A stretch of 64,000 nucleotides of DNA from Cryobacterium arcticum (GTDB lineage Bacteria; Actinomycetota; Actinomycetes; Actinomycetales; Microbacteriaceae), in NCBI RefSeq assembly GCF_003185895.1, contig NZ_QHLY01000012.1, forward strand, positions 682,001-746,000, given 5' to 3'. The position numbers and the translations under genes are program-made. Positions 36,335 to 45,526 of the stretch are shown here, one piece after another. The notes under the pieces were generated by a model, which made no database searches, had not been told where the DNA came from, and saw only the letters and a program-made list of their open reading frames with translations. Every line of letters starts with the position of its first letter. The first letter of the stretch is position 1.

Positions 36335-37938
36335 CCCCGGTGAATCGGCAGCGAACCATCGTGCTCTGGTGCCCCGACTGGCCGGTGCTGGCTGCCCGAT
36401 CGGCCACGGACATACAGTCGGATGCTCCCCTGGCTCTGATCGACCGCGGCCTCGTCTTTGCCGCGTCGATTCAGGCCCGTGCGCGCGGCGTGCGGCGCGG
36501 GCTCACGCTCCGGGAGGCGCAGTTCCGCTGCACCGACCTGCTCGTGCTGCCCTATGACCCTGTGCTCGACCGCCGCGCCTTCGACCCCGTGCTCGACGGG
36601 ATCGAAGCCCTCACCCCCGGTGTGGCCGTGCTGCGGCCGGGCACCTGCGCGATCCGCGCCCGCGGCCCGGTGCGCTACTACGGCGGCGAGACCGAAGCCG
36701 CCACGGCCCTCCTCGGCTACCTGCACGGCGCCGGGCTCCCCCAAGCCAGGGCGGGCATCGCGGACGGCCCCTTCGCTGCCGAGCAAGCCGCGAGGCGCGG
36801 ACCGGCATCGCAATCGGCACCGGCGGCGCCGACCGACCCCGCACAGCCGGAGGACCGCATCAGCATCCTGCCGGCCGGCGGGTCTGCCGCCTTCCTGGCG
36901 CCGTTGCCGGTGTCGACGGTGGCCGACCCGGCTCTGGGCACCCTGCTCGCCCGGCTCGGCGTGCATACCCTGGGCCAGTTCGCCGCGCTGCCGGCACAAG
37001 ACGTGCGGCACCGGTTCGGGGCCGCGGCAGCGCAGGCCCACGCCCGGGCGGCCGGCCGTGAGCACGACGAGATCGTGCCCCGCACACCCACTCCGGTGTT
37101 CGACCAGTTCCGTGAATTCGAACCGGCCCTCGACCGGATCGACCAGCTCGCGTTCGCTCTGCGCGGCACCGCCGAACTCTTCGTGCGCACCCTGCGGGAA
37201 CACGCCCTGGTCTGCACCATCGTCACCATCCTCGTCGGCACCGAAGACGGCCTGCTCACGGAACGCACCTGGCGCCACCCCCGCTGGTTCAGCGCCACCG
37301 ACCTGATCGACCGGGTGCGCTGGCAGCTGCAGGGCGAAGGCAGGGCAGACTCCGGCCTCGCCGCCGCAGTCGTGCGGGTCGCCTTCACGCCCGACCGGGT
37401 GGATGCCGTCGCCAACCACGAAGACGGCCTCTGGGGAACGGGGCCGGACGAACGCATCCACCACGCCCTGACCCGGGTGCAGGGACTCGTCGGGCACGAC
37501 GGGGTGGTCACAGCCGTCATCGGTGGCGGCCGGATGCTCGCCGACCGGCAGCGCTGGGTGCCGTGGGGCGATGACGGTGCCGCCGACGTGCGCGCCGCCG
37601 AGGCTGAGCGCCCCTGGGCCGGCAGCCTGGGTGGCCTGCTCCCCGCCACGGTCTACCGGGCTCCGATTCCGGTCACCCTGGTCGGGTCGGATGGTGCGGT
37701 GGTCGGTGTCGACGACCGCGGCAGGCTATCCGGGCAACCAGCCGGATTCTCCAGCCGCACGGGACAGTCGCTGCTGGGGGTGTCGTCCTGGGCCGGGCCG
37801 TGGCCCGTGCTTGAACGCTGGTGGGATTCCGCCAACCTGCGCGCCGTGCACCGGCTGCAGCTCGTGGATGACACCGGCAACGCCTGGTTGCTCGCCCTCG
37901 GTGACAACGGCTGGCAGGCGGAGGCCCGCTATGACTGA
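36331..37938 (+). CDS. imuB: Y-family polymerase-like mutasome protein ImuB
   Basis: A 535-residue relative of DNA polymerase IV/V. The N-terminus (IVLWCPDWPVLAARSA) lacks the catalytic DxD of active Y polymerases, as expected for ImuB, which serves as an adaptor between DnaE2 and the beta clamp. Little-finger-like and helix-hairpin-helix parts follow (LARLGVHTLGQFAALPAQDV). A clamp-binding sequence should be present but is not obvious to me. The GTG at 36331 overlaps the imuA stop; another GTG at 36340 is possible. dnaE2 follows after 38 bases. Confidence 0.85.
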   Translation: MTPVNRQRTIVLWCPDWPVLAARSATDIQSDAPLALIDRGLVFAASIQARARGVRRGLTLREAQFRCTDLLVLPYDPVLDRRAFDPVLDGIEALTPGVAVLRPGTCAIRARGPVRYYGGETEAATALLGYLHGAGLPQARAGIADGPFAAEQAARRGPASQSAPAAPTDPAQPEDRISILPAGGSAAFLAPLPVSTVADPALGTLLARLGVHTLGQFAALPAQDVRHRFGAAAAQAHARAAGREHDEIVPRTPTPVFDQFREFEPALDRIDQLAFALRGTAELFVRTLREHALVCTIVTILVGTEDGLLTERTWRHPRWFSATDLIDRVRWQLQGEGRADSGLAAAVVRVAFTPDRVDAVANHEDGLWGTGPDERIHHALTRVQGLVGHDGVVTAVIGGGRMLADRQRWVPWGDDGAADVRAAEAERPWAGSLGGLLPATVYRAPIPVTLVGSDGAVVGVDDRGRLSGQPAGFSSRTGQSLLGVSSWAGPWPVLERWWDSANLRAVHRLQLVDDTGNAWLLALGDNGWQAEARYD

Positions 37939-37976
37939 ACGCGGCCCGCACAGTGAGAAGGAAACGGAGGATTCAG

Positions 37977-40900
37977 ATGGGATTCAATAATCCGCCGATC
38001 CCCTGGTCGGAATTGGAACGTCGGCTCTCCGACCGGAGGCCGGGCGGCCCGCCCCCTGAGGCCGACGGTGGCGACAGCCCGGCCTGGTCGCGGCACCGGC
38101 AGCCCTACGCTCCCCCGGCGGAAACGTCTGCCGTCATGGAGCCGACGGTTCCGTACGCGGAATTGCACGCGCACTCCAACTTCAGTTTCCTCGATGGCGC
38201 GAGTTCGCCGGAGCGACTCCTGGAGGAAGCCTCCCTGCTCGGCCTGCACGCGCTGGCGCTGACCGACCACGACGGGTTGTACGGGGCGGTGCGGCTGGCC
38301 GAGACAGCGGAGAGTCACCCGGGCATTCGCACCGTGTTCGGCGCGGAGCTCTCGTTGGGCCTCACCCGGCGTCAGAACGGTGTCCCGGAGCCGGAAGGAA
38401 CCCACCTGGTGGTGCTGGCCAGGGGCCAGGAGGGCTACCACCGTCTGGCCGGCGCCCTCACCCACGGCCAGCTCGCCGGCGGCGAGAAGGGGCGGCCGGT
38501 CTACGAACTCGAGGAACTGGCCGAGCGCGCGGACGGGCACTGGAGCATCCTGACCGGCTCGAACTCGGGGGCAGTGCGCCAGGCACTGCGCCAGGACGGC
38601 GAACGCGCCTGCGCGACGGAGCTGGACCGACTCATCGACCTGTTCGGGCACGACGCGGTCAATGTGGAACTCTTCGACCACGGCCAGCCGCAGGACAGCA
38701 CCTCCAACGATGTCCTGGCCGGCCTGGCAGCGCGAGCCGGGCTGCCCGTGGTGGCCACCAACAATGTGCACTACGCCCAGCCTGCTGACTTCAAGCTGTT
38801 CACCGCCCTCTCCGCCGTGCGCGCCCAACGCAGCCTCGACGACATGGACGGCTGGTTGCCCGGAGCGCCCACGCGCCACCTTCGCAGTGGTGCCGAGATG
38901 CAGGCCAGGTTCGGCCGGTATCCAAACGCCGTCGCCCGCACCGTGACCCTCGCCGACGAGCTCGCCTTCTCCCTGCGCCGCGCCAGGCCCCGGCTCCCCC
39001 GGCAGAACGTGCCGGAGGGGCACACGCCGATGAGCTGGCTCCGCCACCTGGTCTGGGAGGGCGCCGAACGGGCGTACCCGGGGTACAACGCCAATGTGCG
39101 GGATCGTCTGGAAAAGGAACTGGCCGTGATCGAGGCCAAGGATTTCCCCGGCTACTTCCTGATCGTGCACGACATCGTGCAGTTCGCCAAGGGGCGCGGA
39201 ATCCTCTGCCAGGGGCGCGGGTCTGCGGCGAACTCCGCGGTCTGTTTCGTGATCGGCATCACCGCGGTCGATTCGATCTACTACCGGCTGCCGTTCGAGA
39301 GGTTTCTCTCCAGCCTGCGTGAGGAAGAACCCGACATCGACGTGGACTTCGACTCCGACCGGCGGGAGGAGGTCATCCAGTACGTCTACGAGAGGTACGG
39401 TCGACTCAATGCCGCCCAGGTGGCCAATGTGATCACCTACCGCCCGAAGTTCGCCGTGCGTGACATGGCCAAGGCGCTCGGCTACAGCACGGGCCAACAG
39501 GATGCCTGGTCCAAACAGGTGGAACGGTGGGGCGCCTCCGTCTCCAGCCCCGACCACGACATCCCCGACCAGGTCGCAGGTCTCGCCGCCGAGGTGCTCG
39601 GATTTCCCCGCCACCTCGGTGTGCACTCCGGCGGGATGGTGCTCACCGACCGGCCCGTCGGCGAAGTCTGCCCGATCGAACACGCCCGCAAAGAGAACCG
39701 CACGGTGCTGCAGTGGGACAAGGACGACTGCGCCTGGATGGGCCTGGTCAAGTTCGACCTGCTCGGACTCGGGATGCTCGCCGCGTTGCAGTACACCTTC
39801 GACCTGGTGGCAGAGTCTCTCGGCGAAACCTGGGGCCTCGAGACCCTGCCGCGTGAAGAGGCCGGGGTGTACGACATGCTCTGCCGGGCCGACTCCATCG
39901 GCGTGTTCCAGGTGGAGAGCCGGGCGCAGATGGGTACCCTGCCGCGCCTGCAGCCGCGCCGGTTCTACGACCTCGTGGTAGAGATCGCCCTCATCCGGCC
40001 CGGCCCCATCCAGGGCGGAGCCGTGCATCCGTACATCCGCCGCAAGCTCGGCCAGGAACCGGTGACCTACCTGCACCCGAAACTCGAACCCGTGCTCGAG
40101 CGCACCCTCGGCGTACCGCTCTTCCAGGAGCAGCTCATGCAGATGGCCATGGCGGTGGGCGGCTGCACCGGAGAGGACGCCGACCTCCTGCGCCGGGCGA
40201 TGGGGTCCAAGCGGGGCGTGGAGAAGATCTCTTCCTTGCGCCAGACCCTCTACGCCGGGATGGCCGAGAACGGCATCACCGGCGACCTCGCCGACCAGAT
40301 TTACGAGAAGATCGAGGCCTTCGCCAATTTCGGTTTCGCCGAGAGCCACTCGATCAGCTTCGCCCTGTTGGTCTATGCCAGCGCCTGGTTGAAGCTGCAC
40401 TATCCCGGCGTGTTCCTCGCCGCCCTGCTCCGCGCTCAGCCGATGGGTTTCTACTCTCCGCAATCGTTGGTGGCCGATGCCCGCCGGCACGGTGTCACGG
40501 TGCTCCGGCCCGACGTGCAGCTCTCCGGGGTCGATGCCGGGATGGAGTCGCTGCCGTCGGGAGGCACGGAACCGGCCGGCCGGCCGGGCTGCCTCGACCA
40601 TGACCAGCCGGCGGTGCCGGACTATGACCGCAGTCTGCCGGTGGACGACCGTGGCCACCGCAGGGACGCGGGACTGGCGGTGCGCCTCGGCTTGGCCGAG
40701 GTACGGTCGATCGGCGCCGCAGTGGCGGAACGGATTGTGGCGGACCGTACGGCCTTCGGCCCGTTCCGGTCGATGAACGACCTGGCTCGGCGGGCCCGGT
40801 TGAACACCGAACAGCTGGAGTCCCTGGCCACCGCTGGCGCCTTCGACGGGCTGGGCCTGGAGCGCCGGCAGGCACTGTGGTCGGCCGGGGAGGCTGCCCA

Positions 40901-41378
40901 GGACACCGACGACCACCTGCGCGGTTCCTTCGAGACCGTTCAGCCACCCCTGCTTGCCCTGATGACCCCGGTGGAACAGGTCGCCTACGATCTCTGGGCC
41001 ACCGGGGTCTCCACCGACGACCACCCGATCCGGTATGCCCGGGCGGGCCTGGCCGCGCGGGGCGCACTCAGGGCCGACCAGCTCGCCACCAGTGAGAGCG
41101 GCCGGCGGGTCGAAGTCGGCGGAGTGGTGACGCACCGCCAACGGCCCGCCACCGCCAACGGCGTCACCTTCATCAACCTCGAAGATGAGACCGGCAACGT
41201 GAACGTCGTGGTCAGCGTCGGCGTCTGGACACACTTCCGCAGGATCGCCCGGGAATCCCCCGCCCTGATGATCCGCGGCATCCTCGAGCGCTCCCCGGAG
41301 GGGGTGGTCAATCTGATCGCGGACAGGTTCGAACCGTTGACCGTGGCGGCCCACACGTCGTCGCGGGACTTCCGCTAG
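37977..41378 (+). CDS. dnaE2: Error-prone DNA polymerase DnaE2
   Basis: A 1,133-residue C-family polymerase for translesion synthesis. The N-terminal PHP domain (YAELHAHSNFSFLDGASSPE, then ALTDHDGLYG) is followed by the palm with catalytic aspartates in PDIDVDFDSDRREE and the GRGSAANSAVC motif. The C-terminus has helix-hairpin-helix and OB domains (VEVGGVVTHRQRPATANGV) and is short, as in DnaE2 compared with DnaE1. The ATG at 37977 has a strong ribosome site (GGAGG). It is the third gene of the LexA-controlled mutasome operon. Confidence 0.95.
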   Translation: MGFNNPPIPWSELERRLSDRRPGGPPPEADGGDSPAWSRHRQPYAPPAETSAVMEPTVPYAELHAHSNFSFLDGASSPERLLEEASLLGLHALALTDHDGLYGAVRLAETAESHPGIRTVFGAELSLGLTRRQNGVPEPEGTHLVVLARGQEGYHRLAGALTHGQLAGGEKGRPVYELEELAERADGHWSILTGSNSGAVRQALRQDGERACATELDRLIDLFGHDAVNVELFDHGQPQDSTSNDVLAGLAARAGLPVVATNNVHYAQPADFKLFTALSAVRAQRSLDDMDGWLPGAPTRHLRSGAEMQARFGRYPNAVARTVTLADELAFSLRRARPRLPRQNVPEGHTPMSWLRHLVWEGAERAYPGYNANVRDRLEKELAVIEAKDFPGYFLIVHDIVQFAKGRGILCQGRGSAANSAVCFVIGITAVDSIYYRLPFERFLSSLREEEPDIDVDFDSDRREEVIQYVYERYGRLNAAQVANVITYRPKFAVRDMAKALGYSTGQQDAWSKQVERWGASVSSPDHDIPDQVAGLAAEVLGFPRHLGVHSGGMVLTDRPVGEVCPIEHARKENRTVLQWDKDDCAWMGLVKFDLLGLGMLAALQYTFDLVAESLGETWGLETLPREEAGVYDMLCRADSIGVFQVESRAQMGTLPRLQPRRFYDLVVEIALIRPGPIQGGAVHPYIRRKLGQEPVTYLHPKLEPVLERTLGVPLFQEQLMQMAMAVGGCTGEDADLLRRAMGSKRGVEKISSLRQTLYAGMAENGITGDLADQIYEKIEAFANFGFAESHSISFALLVYASAWLKLHYPGVFLAALLRAQPMGFYSPQSLVADARRHGVTVLRPDVQLSGVDAGMESLPSGGTEPAGRPGCLDHDQPAVPDYDRSLPVDDRGHRRDAGLAVRLGLAEVRSIGAAVAERIVADRTAFGPFRSMNDLARRARLNTEQLESLATAGAFDGLGLERRQALWSAGEAAQDTDDHLRGSFETVQPPLLALMTPVEQVAYDLWATGVSTDDHPIRYARAGLAARGALRADQLATSESGRRVEVGGVVTHRQRPATANGVTFINLEDETGNVNVVVSVGVWTHFRRIARESPALMIRGILERSPEGVVNLIADRFEPLTVAAHTSSRDFR

Positions 41379-41388
41379 CGTCGATCCA

Positions 41389-42228
41389 GTGAACGAAGAC
41401 AGATACTCCGAAGACGTGCTTTTCGCCGGCTGGAAGGATGCCGGGCGCCGCGTGGTCCCGAAACACGAGGCGGTGCGCGACCTGGTGGTGGAGGAGGTCG
41501 CCACCGGGTTCTGTGGTGCCGTGATCCGGGTCGAGAAGAAGGTCGTCACCCTCGAAGACCGGCACGGCAAGCTCCGCCTCTTTCCCCTCGGTGCCGGGTT
41601 CCTGCTGGACGGCGAGCCGGTCGTGCTGGTGCCGCCGACCACGGCCGCGCCGGCCGCACGGGCACGCACCGCCTCGGGGTCTCTGGCCGTGGCCGACGCG
41701 CCCGCCCGGGTCGCCAGAGCCAGCCGGATCTTCGTCGAAGGTCGCCACGACGCCGAACTGGTGGAAAAAGTCTGGGGCGCCGACCTGCGGATCGAAGGCG
41801 TCGTCGTGGAATACATCGAGGGTGTCGACAACCTCGCCGAACTGCTGGCCGAATTCAAGCCCGGTCCCACCCGCCGGGTCGGGGTTCTCGTGGACCACCT
41901 TGTGCCCGGGTCGAAGGAGAGCCGGATCGCGGACGCTGTGGCTCGTGGGCCGCACGGTCGGCACGTTCTCGTGGTCGGGCATCCCTACATCGACGTCTGG
42001 CAGTCAGTGAAGCCCGCCCGACTGAATCTGCAGGTCTGGCCGCAAATCCCTCGTTCGATCGAGTGGAAGCACGGCATCTGCGCGGCGCTCGGTTGGCCCC
42101 ACGAGGACCAGGCCGACATCGCCAGGGCGTGGCAGCGGATCCTCGGCCAGGTGCGCAGTTACGCCGACCTCGAACCGGCGCTGCTGGGCCGGGTGGAACA
42201 GCTCATCGACTTCGTCACCGTCGACTGA
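41389..42228 (+). CDS. DUF3097 family protein (possible TOPRIM-like fold)
   Basis: A 279-residue protein of actinobacterial family DUF3097, function unknown. It starts with GTG ten bases after dnaE2 and is probably in the same operon. Residues ~110-205 resemble a TOPRIM fold: a conserved acidic VEGRHD (E117, D121) after a beta strand (RIFVEG), a DNLAELLAEF helix, then VGVLVDHLVPGSKESR (D169). The second TOPRIM motif would be D-H-L in place of DxD. The fold is my inference; family membership is firmer. Confidence 0.75.
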   Translation: MNEDRYSEDVLFAGWKDAGRRVVPKHEAVRDLVVEEVATGFCGAVIRVEKKVVTLEDRHGKLRLFPLGAGFLLDGEPVVLVPPTTAAPAARARTASGSLAVADAPARVARASRIFVEGRHDAELVEKVWGADLRIEGVVVEYIEGVDNLAELLAEFKPGPTRRVGVLVDHLVPGSKESRIADAVARGPHGRHVLVVGHPYIDVWQSVKPARLNLQVWPQIPRSIEWKHGICAALGWPHEDQADIARAWQRILGQVRSYADLEPALLGRVEQLIDFVTVD

Positions 42229-42478
42229 TGCCACGCGGCAGCAACTTTGGGCATTTCAGTCAAATTTCGTAACACTTTGATCCTTTTTTCGCACAGATCT
42301 CCACGGAGACCGAGCGATGTGGGCTAGTGTTGTCGAAGTAGTTGTAGTGCTTGCACGTCTAAAAAACGTATTGACTTCGGTCGGTACGGGCTTATTCCTT
42401 TCGGAAGCGGACGACGAATACCGCGACGAACGGCCTCGAAAGTCGGGGCCTTTCTAACACTCCTGGAGGAGTTTCATA
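42229..42478 (+). promoter_or_regulatory. Promoter and leader region of the cold-shock gene
   Basis: A 250-base AT-richer intergenic region. A candidate promoter is TTGACT (42371-42376) with TATTCC (42393-42398), spacer 16, giving a leader of about 75 bases. The leader has short complementary pieces (GAAAG/CTTTC near 42440-42456) and ends in a strong ribosome site GGAGGA (42465-42470). A structured leader is usual for cold-shock genes. No coding sequence is seen. Confidence 0.45.
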
Positions 42479-42682
42479 ATGGCAACAGGTACCGTGAAAT
42501 GGTTCAACGCTGAAAAGGGCTTCGGCTTCATTGCTCCCGACGACGGAAGCGCCGACGTTTTCGCTCACTACTCTGCGATCGCTTCGAACGGCTACAAGTC
42601 GCTCGACGAGAACCAGAAGGTCGAATTCGAGGTCACCCAGGGCCCCAAGGGTCCCCAGGCTGAGAACATCCGCGCCCTCTAA
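42479..42682 (+). CDS. Cold-shock protein (CspA family)
   Basis: A 67-residue single-domain RNA/DNA-binding OB-fold protein. RNP1 KGFGFIAP and RNP2 VFAHYSAI are intact, with the N-terminal [11 protein letters not shown]. Length and sequence are standard for actinobacterial CspA. It acts as an RNA chaperone, often at high basal level. It is a single-gene unit with its own promoter region and terminator. Confidence 0.97.
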   Translation: MATGTVKWFNAEKGFGFIAPDDGSADVFAHYSAIASNGYKSLDENQKVEFEVTQGPKGPQAENIRAL

Positions 42683-42715
42683 ATAGAGTCGCGTCAGCTA
42701 CACACAGCTGTCAGC

Positions 42716-42748
42716 AACGCCCCCGCTTCGGCGGGGGCGTTGTTTTGT
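42716..42748 (+). terminator. Rho-independent terminator of the cold-shock gene
   Basis: An 11-base perfect GC-rich stem (42716-42726 with 42731-42741) with a TTCG tetraloop, followed by GTTTTGTT. It lies 34 bases after the stop. Confidence 0.9.
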
Positions 42749-42780
42749 TAACCCGGCTCCGCGAGTCCCAGGCACACAAA

Positions 42781-42840
42781 TGTTCCCCGTCCGGACATCT
42801 GCGGCCGGTACGCCGGGCGCAGACGTCCGTTCGGGGAACA
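42781..42840. repeat. Long imperfect inverted repeat between convergent genes
   Basis: Twenty-three-base arms (42781-42803 and 42818-42840) with three mismatches around a 14-base loop. It lies between csp and the convergent Lrp gene, downstream of the csp terminator, so it is not needed to end csp. It may end the Lrp transcript or be a repeat element. Confidence 0.6.
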
Positions 42841-42872
42841 GTTCGTACGAGTGGAGCTGACGGCGGGGCTAG

Positions 42873-43352
42873 CTACTTGACCAGGTCCTGCCAGCCGTCG
42901 CCGTCGACGTACTCGAAGATGAGGTTCGTCTCGGTGTGAGCCACGGCCGGGTGCTCCGCCAAGTGCTCGAGCACGAAGTCTCGCAGGTCCGAAGCATCCG
43001 CCGCCGCAACGTGCAGAAGGTAGTCGTCTGCGCCGGCGGTGTGGAACAGGCCGATCACGCCGGGCCAGTGCGGGGCGGCACTGCGGAAGTCGTCGATCTG
43101 TTCCCGCGCATGCTTGGCCAGGCGCACCGAGATCAGGGCCTGCAGGGAGGCACCGAGCGCGGCCAGGTCGATGTTGGCCCGGTAGCCACGGATGTGGCCC
43201 AGCTGCTGCAGACGGCGCAACCGCAGCGAGACCGTGGACTCGGCGACGCCGATTTCAGCGGCCAGGGCAGCGCCCGACGCCCGCGCGTTGACCGAGAGCG
43301 CACGAAGCAGGGCCCGGTCGACGCGGTCAAGATCGGCTTTCTTGGAATCCAT
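42873..43352 (-). CDS. Lrp/AsnC family transcriptional regulator
   Basis: A 159-residue regulator. The N-terminal helix-turn-helix (LRALSVNARASGAALAAEIG, then VAESTVSLRLRRLQQLG) is followed by a RAM ligand-binding domain (VRLAKHAREQIDDF, TAGADDYLLHVAAADASDLR). Members sense amino acids and often regulate neighbours or amino-acid metabolism. No amino-acid gene is adjacent, so the target is unknown. Confidence 0.92.
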   Translation of the reverse strand: MDSKKADLDRVDRALLRALSVNARASGAALAAEIGVAESTVSLRLRRLQQLGHIRGYRANIDLAALGASLQALISVRLAKHAREQIDDFRSAAPHWPGVIGLFHTAGADDYLLHVAAADASDLRDFVLEHLAEHPAVAHTETNLIFEYVDGDGWQDLVK

Positions 43353-43508
43353 GCAGGCTCTCTTTCGTTGCAGCCCAGTTTATCGACCGTTCTGCGACCC
43401 TGGCAGCCGCCCGTGCATCAACTGCGTCACAGCTTGGTTTCGCAGGCATTGCGCCACCTGATCTGCGACCCCCATGGGATGCTTCGGACCGCGACCGTCC
43501 GGTACGGC

Positions 43509-45470
43509 TCAGCTGCGGCCGAGCCTTTGGCGGAGCAGGTCGATGCGCTTCTGGATCTGAGTGACACTGGCCTGCGCCACCGCCGGTCCCCCGCACAGGC
43601 GGCGGAGCTCAGCGTGCACCATGGCGTGCGGCTCCCCCGACAGCTTCGACCACATCCCCACCAGGCTGCCCAGCAGGGTGCGCTGCTCCTTGAGCGTGCG
43701 GTAGAGCGGGATCGGCTCCGGCGGCGCCCCCGGCACGGCGGCGGCCGCGGTGCGACGGTCGGCGCCGCGCTTGGACTGGCGTTGCTGGCGCTGGCGCAGC
43801 AGCTCAGAGACCTGCTCGGGTTCCAGCAGGCCCGGGATGCCGATGAAGTCGAATTCCTCGTCGGTGCCGGGCTCGGCCAGTTCGCCGTATTCGTCACCGT
43901 TGAACATCACCATGTCGAAGGTGGCCTGGGAGTCCAGGGCCTGCCAGGTGAATTCCTCGCCGAGGTCGTCAGACGCCTTCTCGGTCTTGTTCGCGGCCGC
44001 CACCATGGCGTCCTCGGGGTTGTACATGCCGTCGTCGCCGTCGTCGCGGTTGCTGCGATCGAGAGCGTGGTCGCGTTCGAGCTCCATGGCGTTGGCCAAG
44101 CTGAGCAGCCCGGGAACGTTGGGCAGGAAGATCGACGCCGTCTCACCACGGCGGCGGGCGCGAACGAAACGGCCGATCGCCTGCGCGAAGAACAGCGGGG
44201 TGGAGGCGCTGGTGGCGTAGACGCCGACGGCGAGTCGCGGCACGTCGACGCCTTCCGACACCATCCGCACGGCCACCATCCAGCGCCGGGTGTTGTGCGA
44301 GAATTCGTCGATCCGGTCGCTGGATTCCTTCTCGTCGGAGAGCACGACGGTAGCCGGCTCGCCCGAGATCTCCTCGAGGATGGCCGCGTACGCCCGAGCC
44401 GTGGTCTGGTCGGTTGCGATGACCAGTCCGCCGGCATCCGGGATGCCGTGCCGCACCTCGGTGAGGCGGGCGTCGGCGGCGCGCAAGACGGCGGGGATCC
44501 ACTGGCCGCTGGGCTCGAGGGCGGTGCGCCAGGCCTGCGAGGTGATGTCCTTGGTGTTGCCCTCGCCGAGCTTGGCTTCCATCTCGTCGCCGGCCCGGGT
44601 GCGCCACTTCATGTGCCCGGCGTAGACCATGAACATGACCGGCCGCACCACGCCGTCTTCGAGGGCGCGGCCGTAGCCGTAGTTGTAGTCGCTCTGCGAC
44701 AGCCGGATGCCGTGCTTGTCGGGCAGGTAGGTCACGAACGGGATCGGCGAGGTGTCGGAGCGGAACGGGGTACCGGTGAGGGAGAGCCGCCGGGTGGCCG
44801 GGTCGAAGGCCTCGCGGATGGCGTCGCCCCAGCTCAGGGCGTCGCCGCCGTGGTGCACCTCGTCCAGGATCACCAGGGTGCGGCTGGCCTGGGTGAGTTC
44901 GCGGTGCAGGGCGGCCCTGGTGGCCACCTGGGCGTAGGTGACGGCGATGCCGTGGAAGTGGCTGCCGTAGCGGCCGTGTGCGTTCTTGAAGCCGGGGTCG
45001 AGCCGGATACCCGCGCGGGCCGCCGCATCCGCCCACTGGCGCTTGAGGTGCTCGGTGGGCGCGACCACGGTGATGCGGTCGATCACCCGGCGGGCGCGGA
45101 GTTCGGCGGCCAGGCGCAGGGCGAAGGTGGTCTTGCCTGCACCCGGTGTCGCCGCGGCGAGGAAGTCGCGCGGTTGGTGCTGGAAGTACGCCTCGAGCGC
45201 CTCCGCCTGCCAGGCCCGCAGCTTGCTGGCGGTGCCCCAGGCGGCGCGCTCGGGGAACGACGGCGAGAGGTGCTCGGCGGCGCTGGTGCCGGCGGGGCCG
45301 CGGGCCGGGCCGAACACGGGCGGCGTGTCGACGGTGTCGGCCAGAAAGCCGCCGGTCGGGGCGTAATCGGGCTGCCCGGGGCCGGAGGCCGGCGGGAACA
45401 ATCCGGGTTCAGTGGTCTCCCGATGCGAGGGTTCCCGGAAAGCGGATCCGAAGTCAGGTGGAGTAGTCAC
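43509..45470 (-). CDS. DEAD/DEAH-box superfamily 2 helicase
   Basis: A 653-residue helicase of the XPB/SSL2-RecG-like type I-restriction fold. After a Pro-rich N-terminus come LRAWQAEALEAYF, Walker A ATPGAGKTT (near 107-115), DEVHHGG (motif II), SLTGTPFRSD (motif III) and QAIGRFVRARR (motif VI). The C-terminus carries a basic helical tail. The start is uncertain: GTG 45470 (VTTPPDFG) is chosen, TTG 45488 is the longer option. Function unknown; related proteins are common core genes in actinobacteria. Confidence 0.85.
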   Translation of the reverse strand: MTTPPDFGSAFREPSHRETTEPGLFPPASGPGQPDYAPTGGFLADTVDTPPVFGPARGPAGTSAAEHLSPSFPERAAWGTASKLRAWQAEALEAYFQHQPRDFLAAATPGAGKTTFALRLAAELRARRVIDRITVVAPTEHLKRQWADAAARAGIRLDPGFKNAHGRYGSHFHGIAVTYAQVATRAALHRELTQASRTLVILDEVHHGGDALSWGDAIREAFDPATRRLSLTGTPFRSDTSPIPFVTYLPDKHGIRLSQSDYNYGYGRALEDGVVRPVMFMVYAGHMKWRTRAGDEMEAKLGEGNTKDITSQAWRTALEPSGQWIPAVLRAADARLTEVRHGIPDAGGLVIATDQTTARAYAAILEEISGEPATVVLSDEKESSDRIDEFSHNTRRWMVAVRMVSEGVDVPRLAVGVYATSASTPLFFAQAIGRFVRARRRGETASIFLPNVPGLLSLANAMELERDHALDRSNRDDGDDGMYNPEDAMVAAANKTEKASDDLGEEFTWQALDSQATFDMVMFNGDEYGELAEPGTDEEFDFIGIPGLLEPEQVSELLRQRQQRQSKRGADRRTAAAAVPGAPPEPIPLYRTLKEQRTLLGSLVGMWSKLSGEPHAMVHAELRRLCGGPAVAQASVTQIQKRIDLLRQRLGRS

Positions 45471-45526
45471 TTCATAAGAACTTACCAACTCGCGCCGACA
45501 TCTGCCCGACGAGGGAGAATGAAAGT

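Noticed and set aside
37929..41870. A 1,313-codon open frame antisense to dnaE2
   Set aside because: It mirrors dnaE2 codon structure, as high-GC antisense frames do, has no recognisable domain, and dnaE2 on the plus strand is unmistakable.
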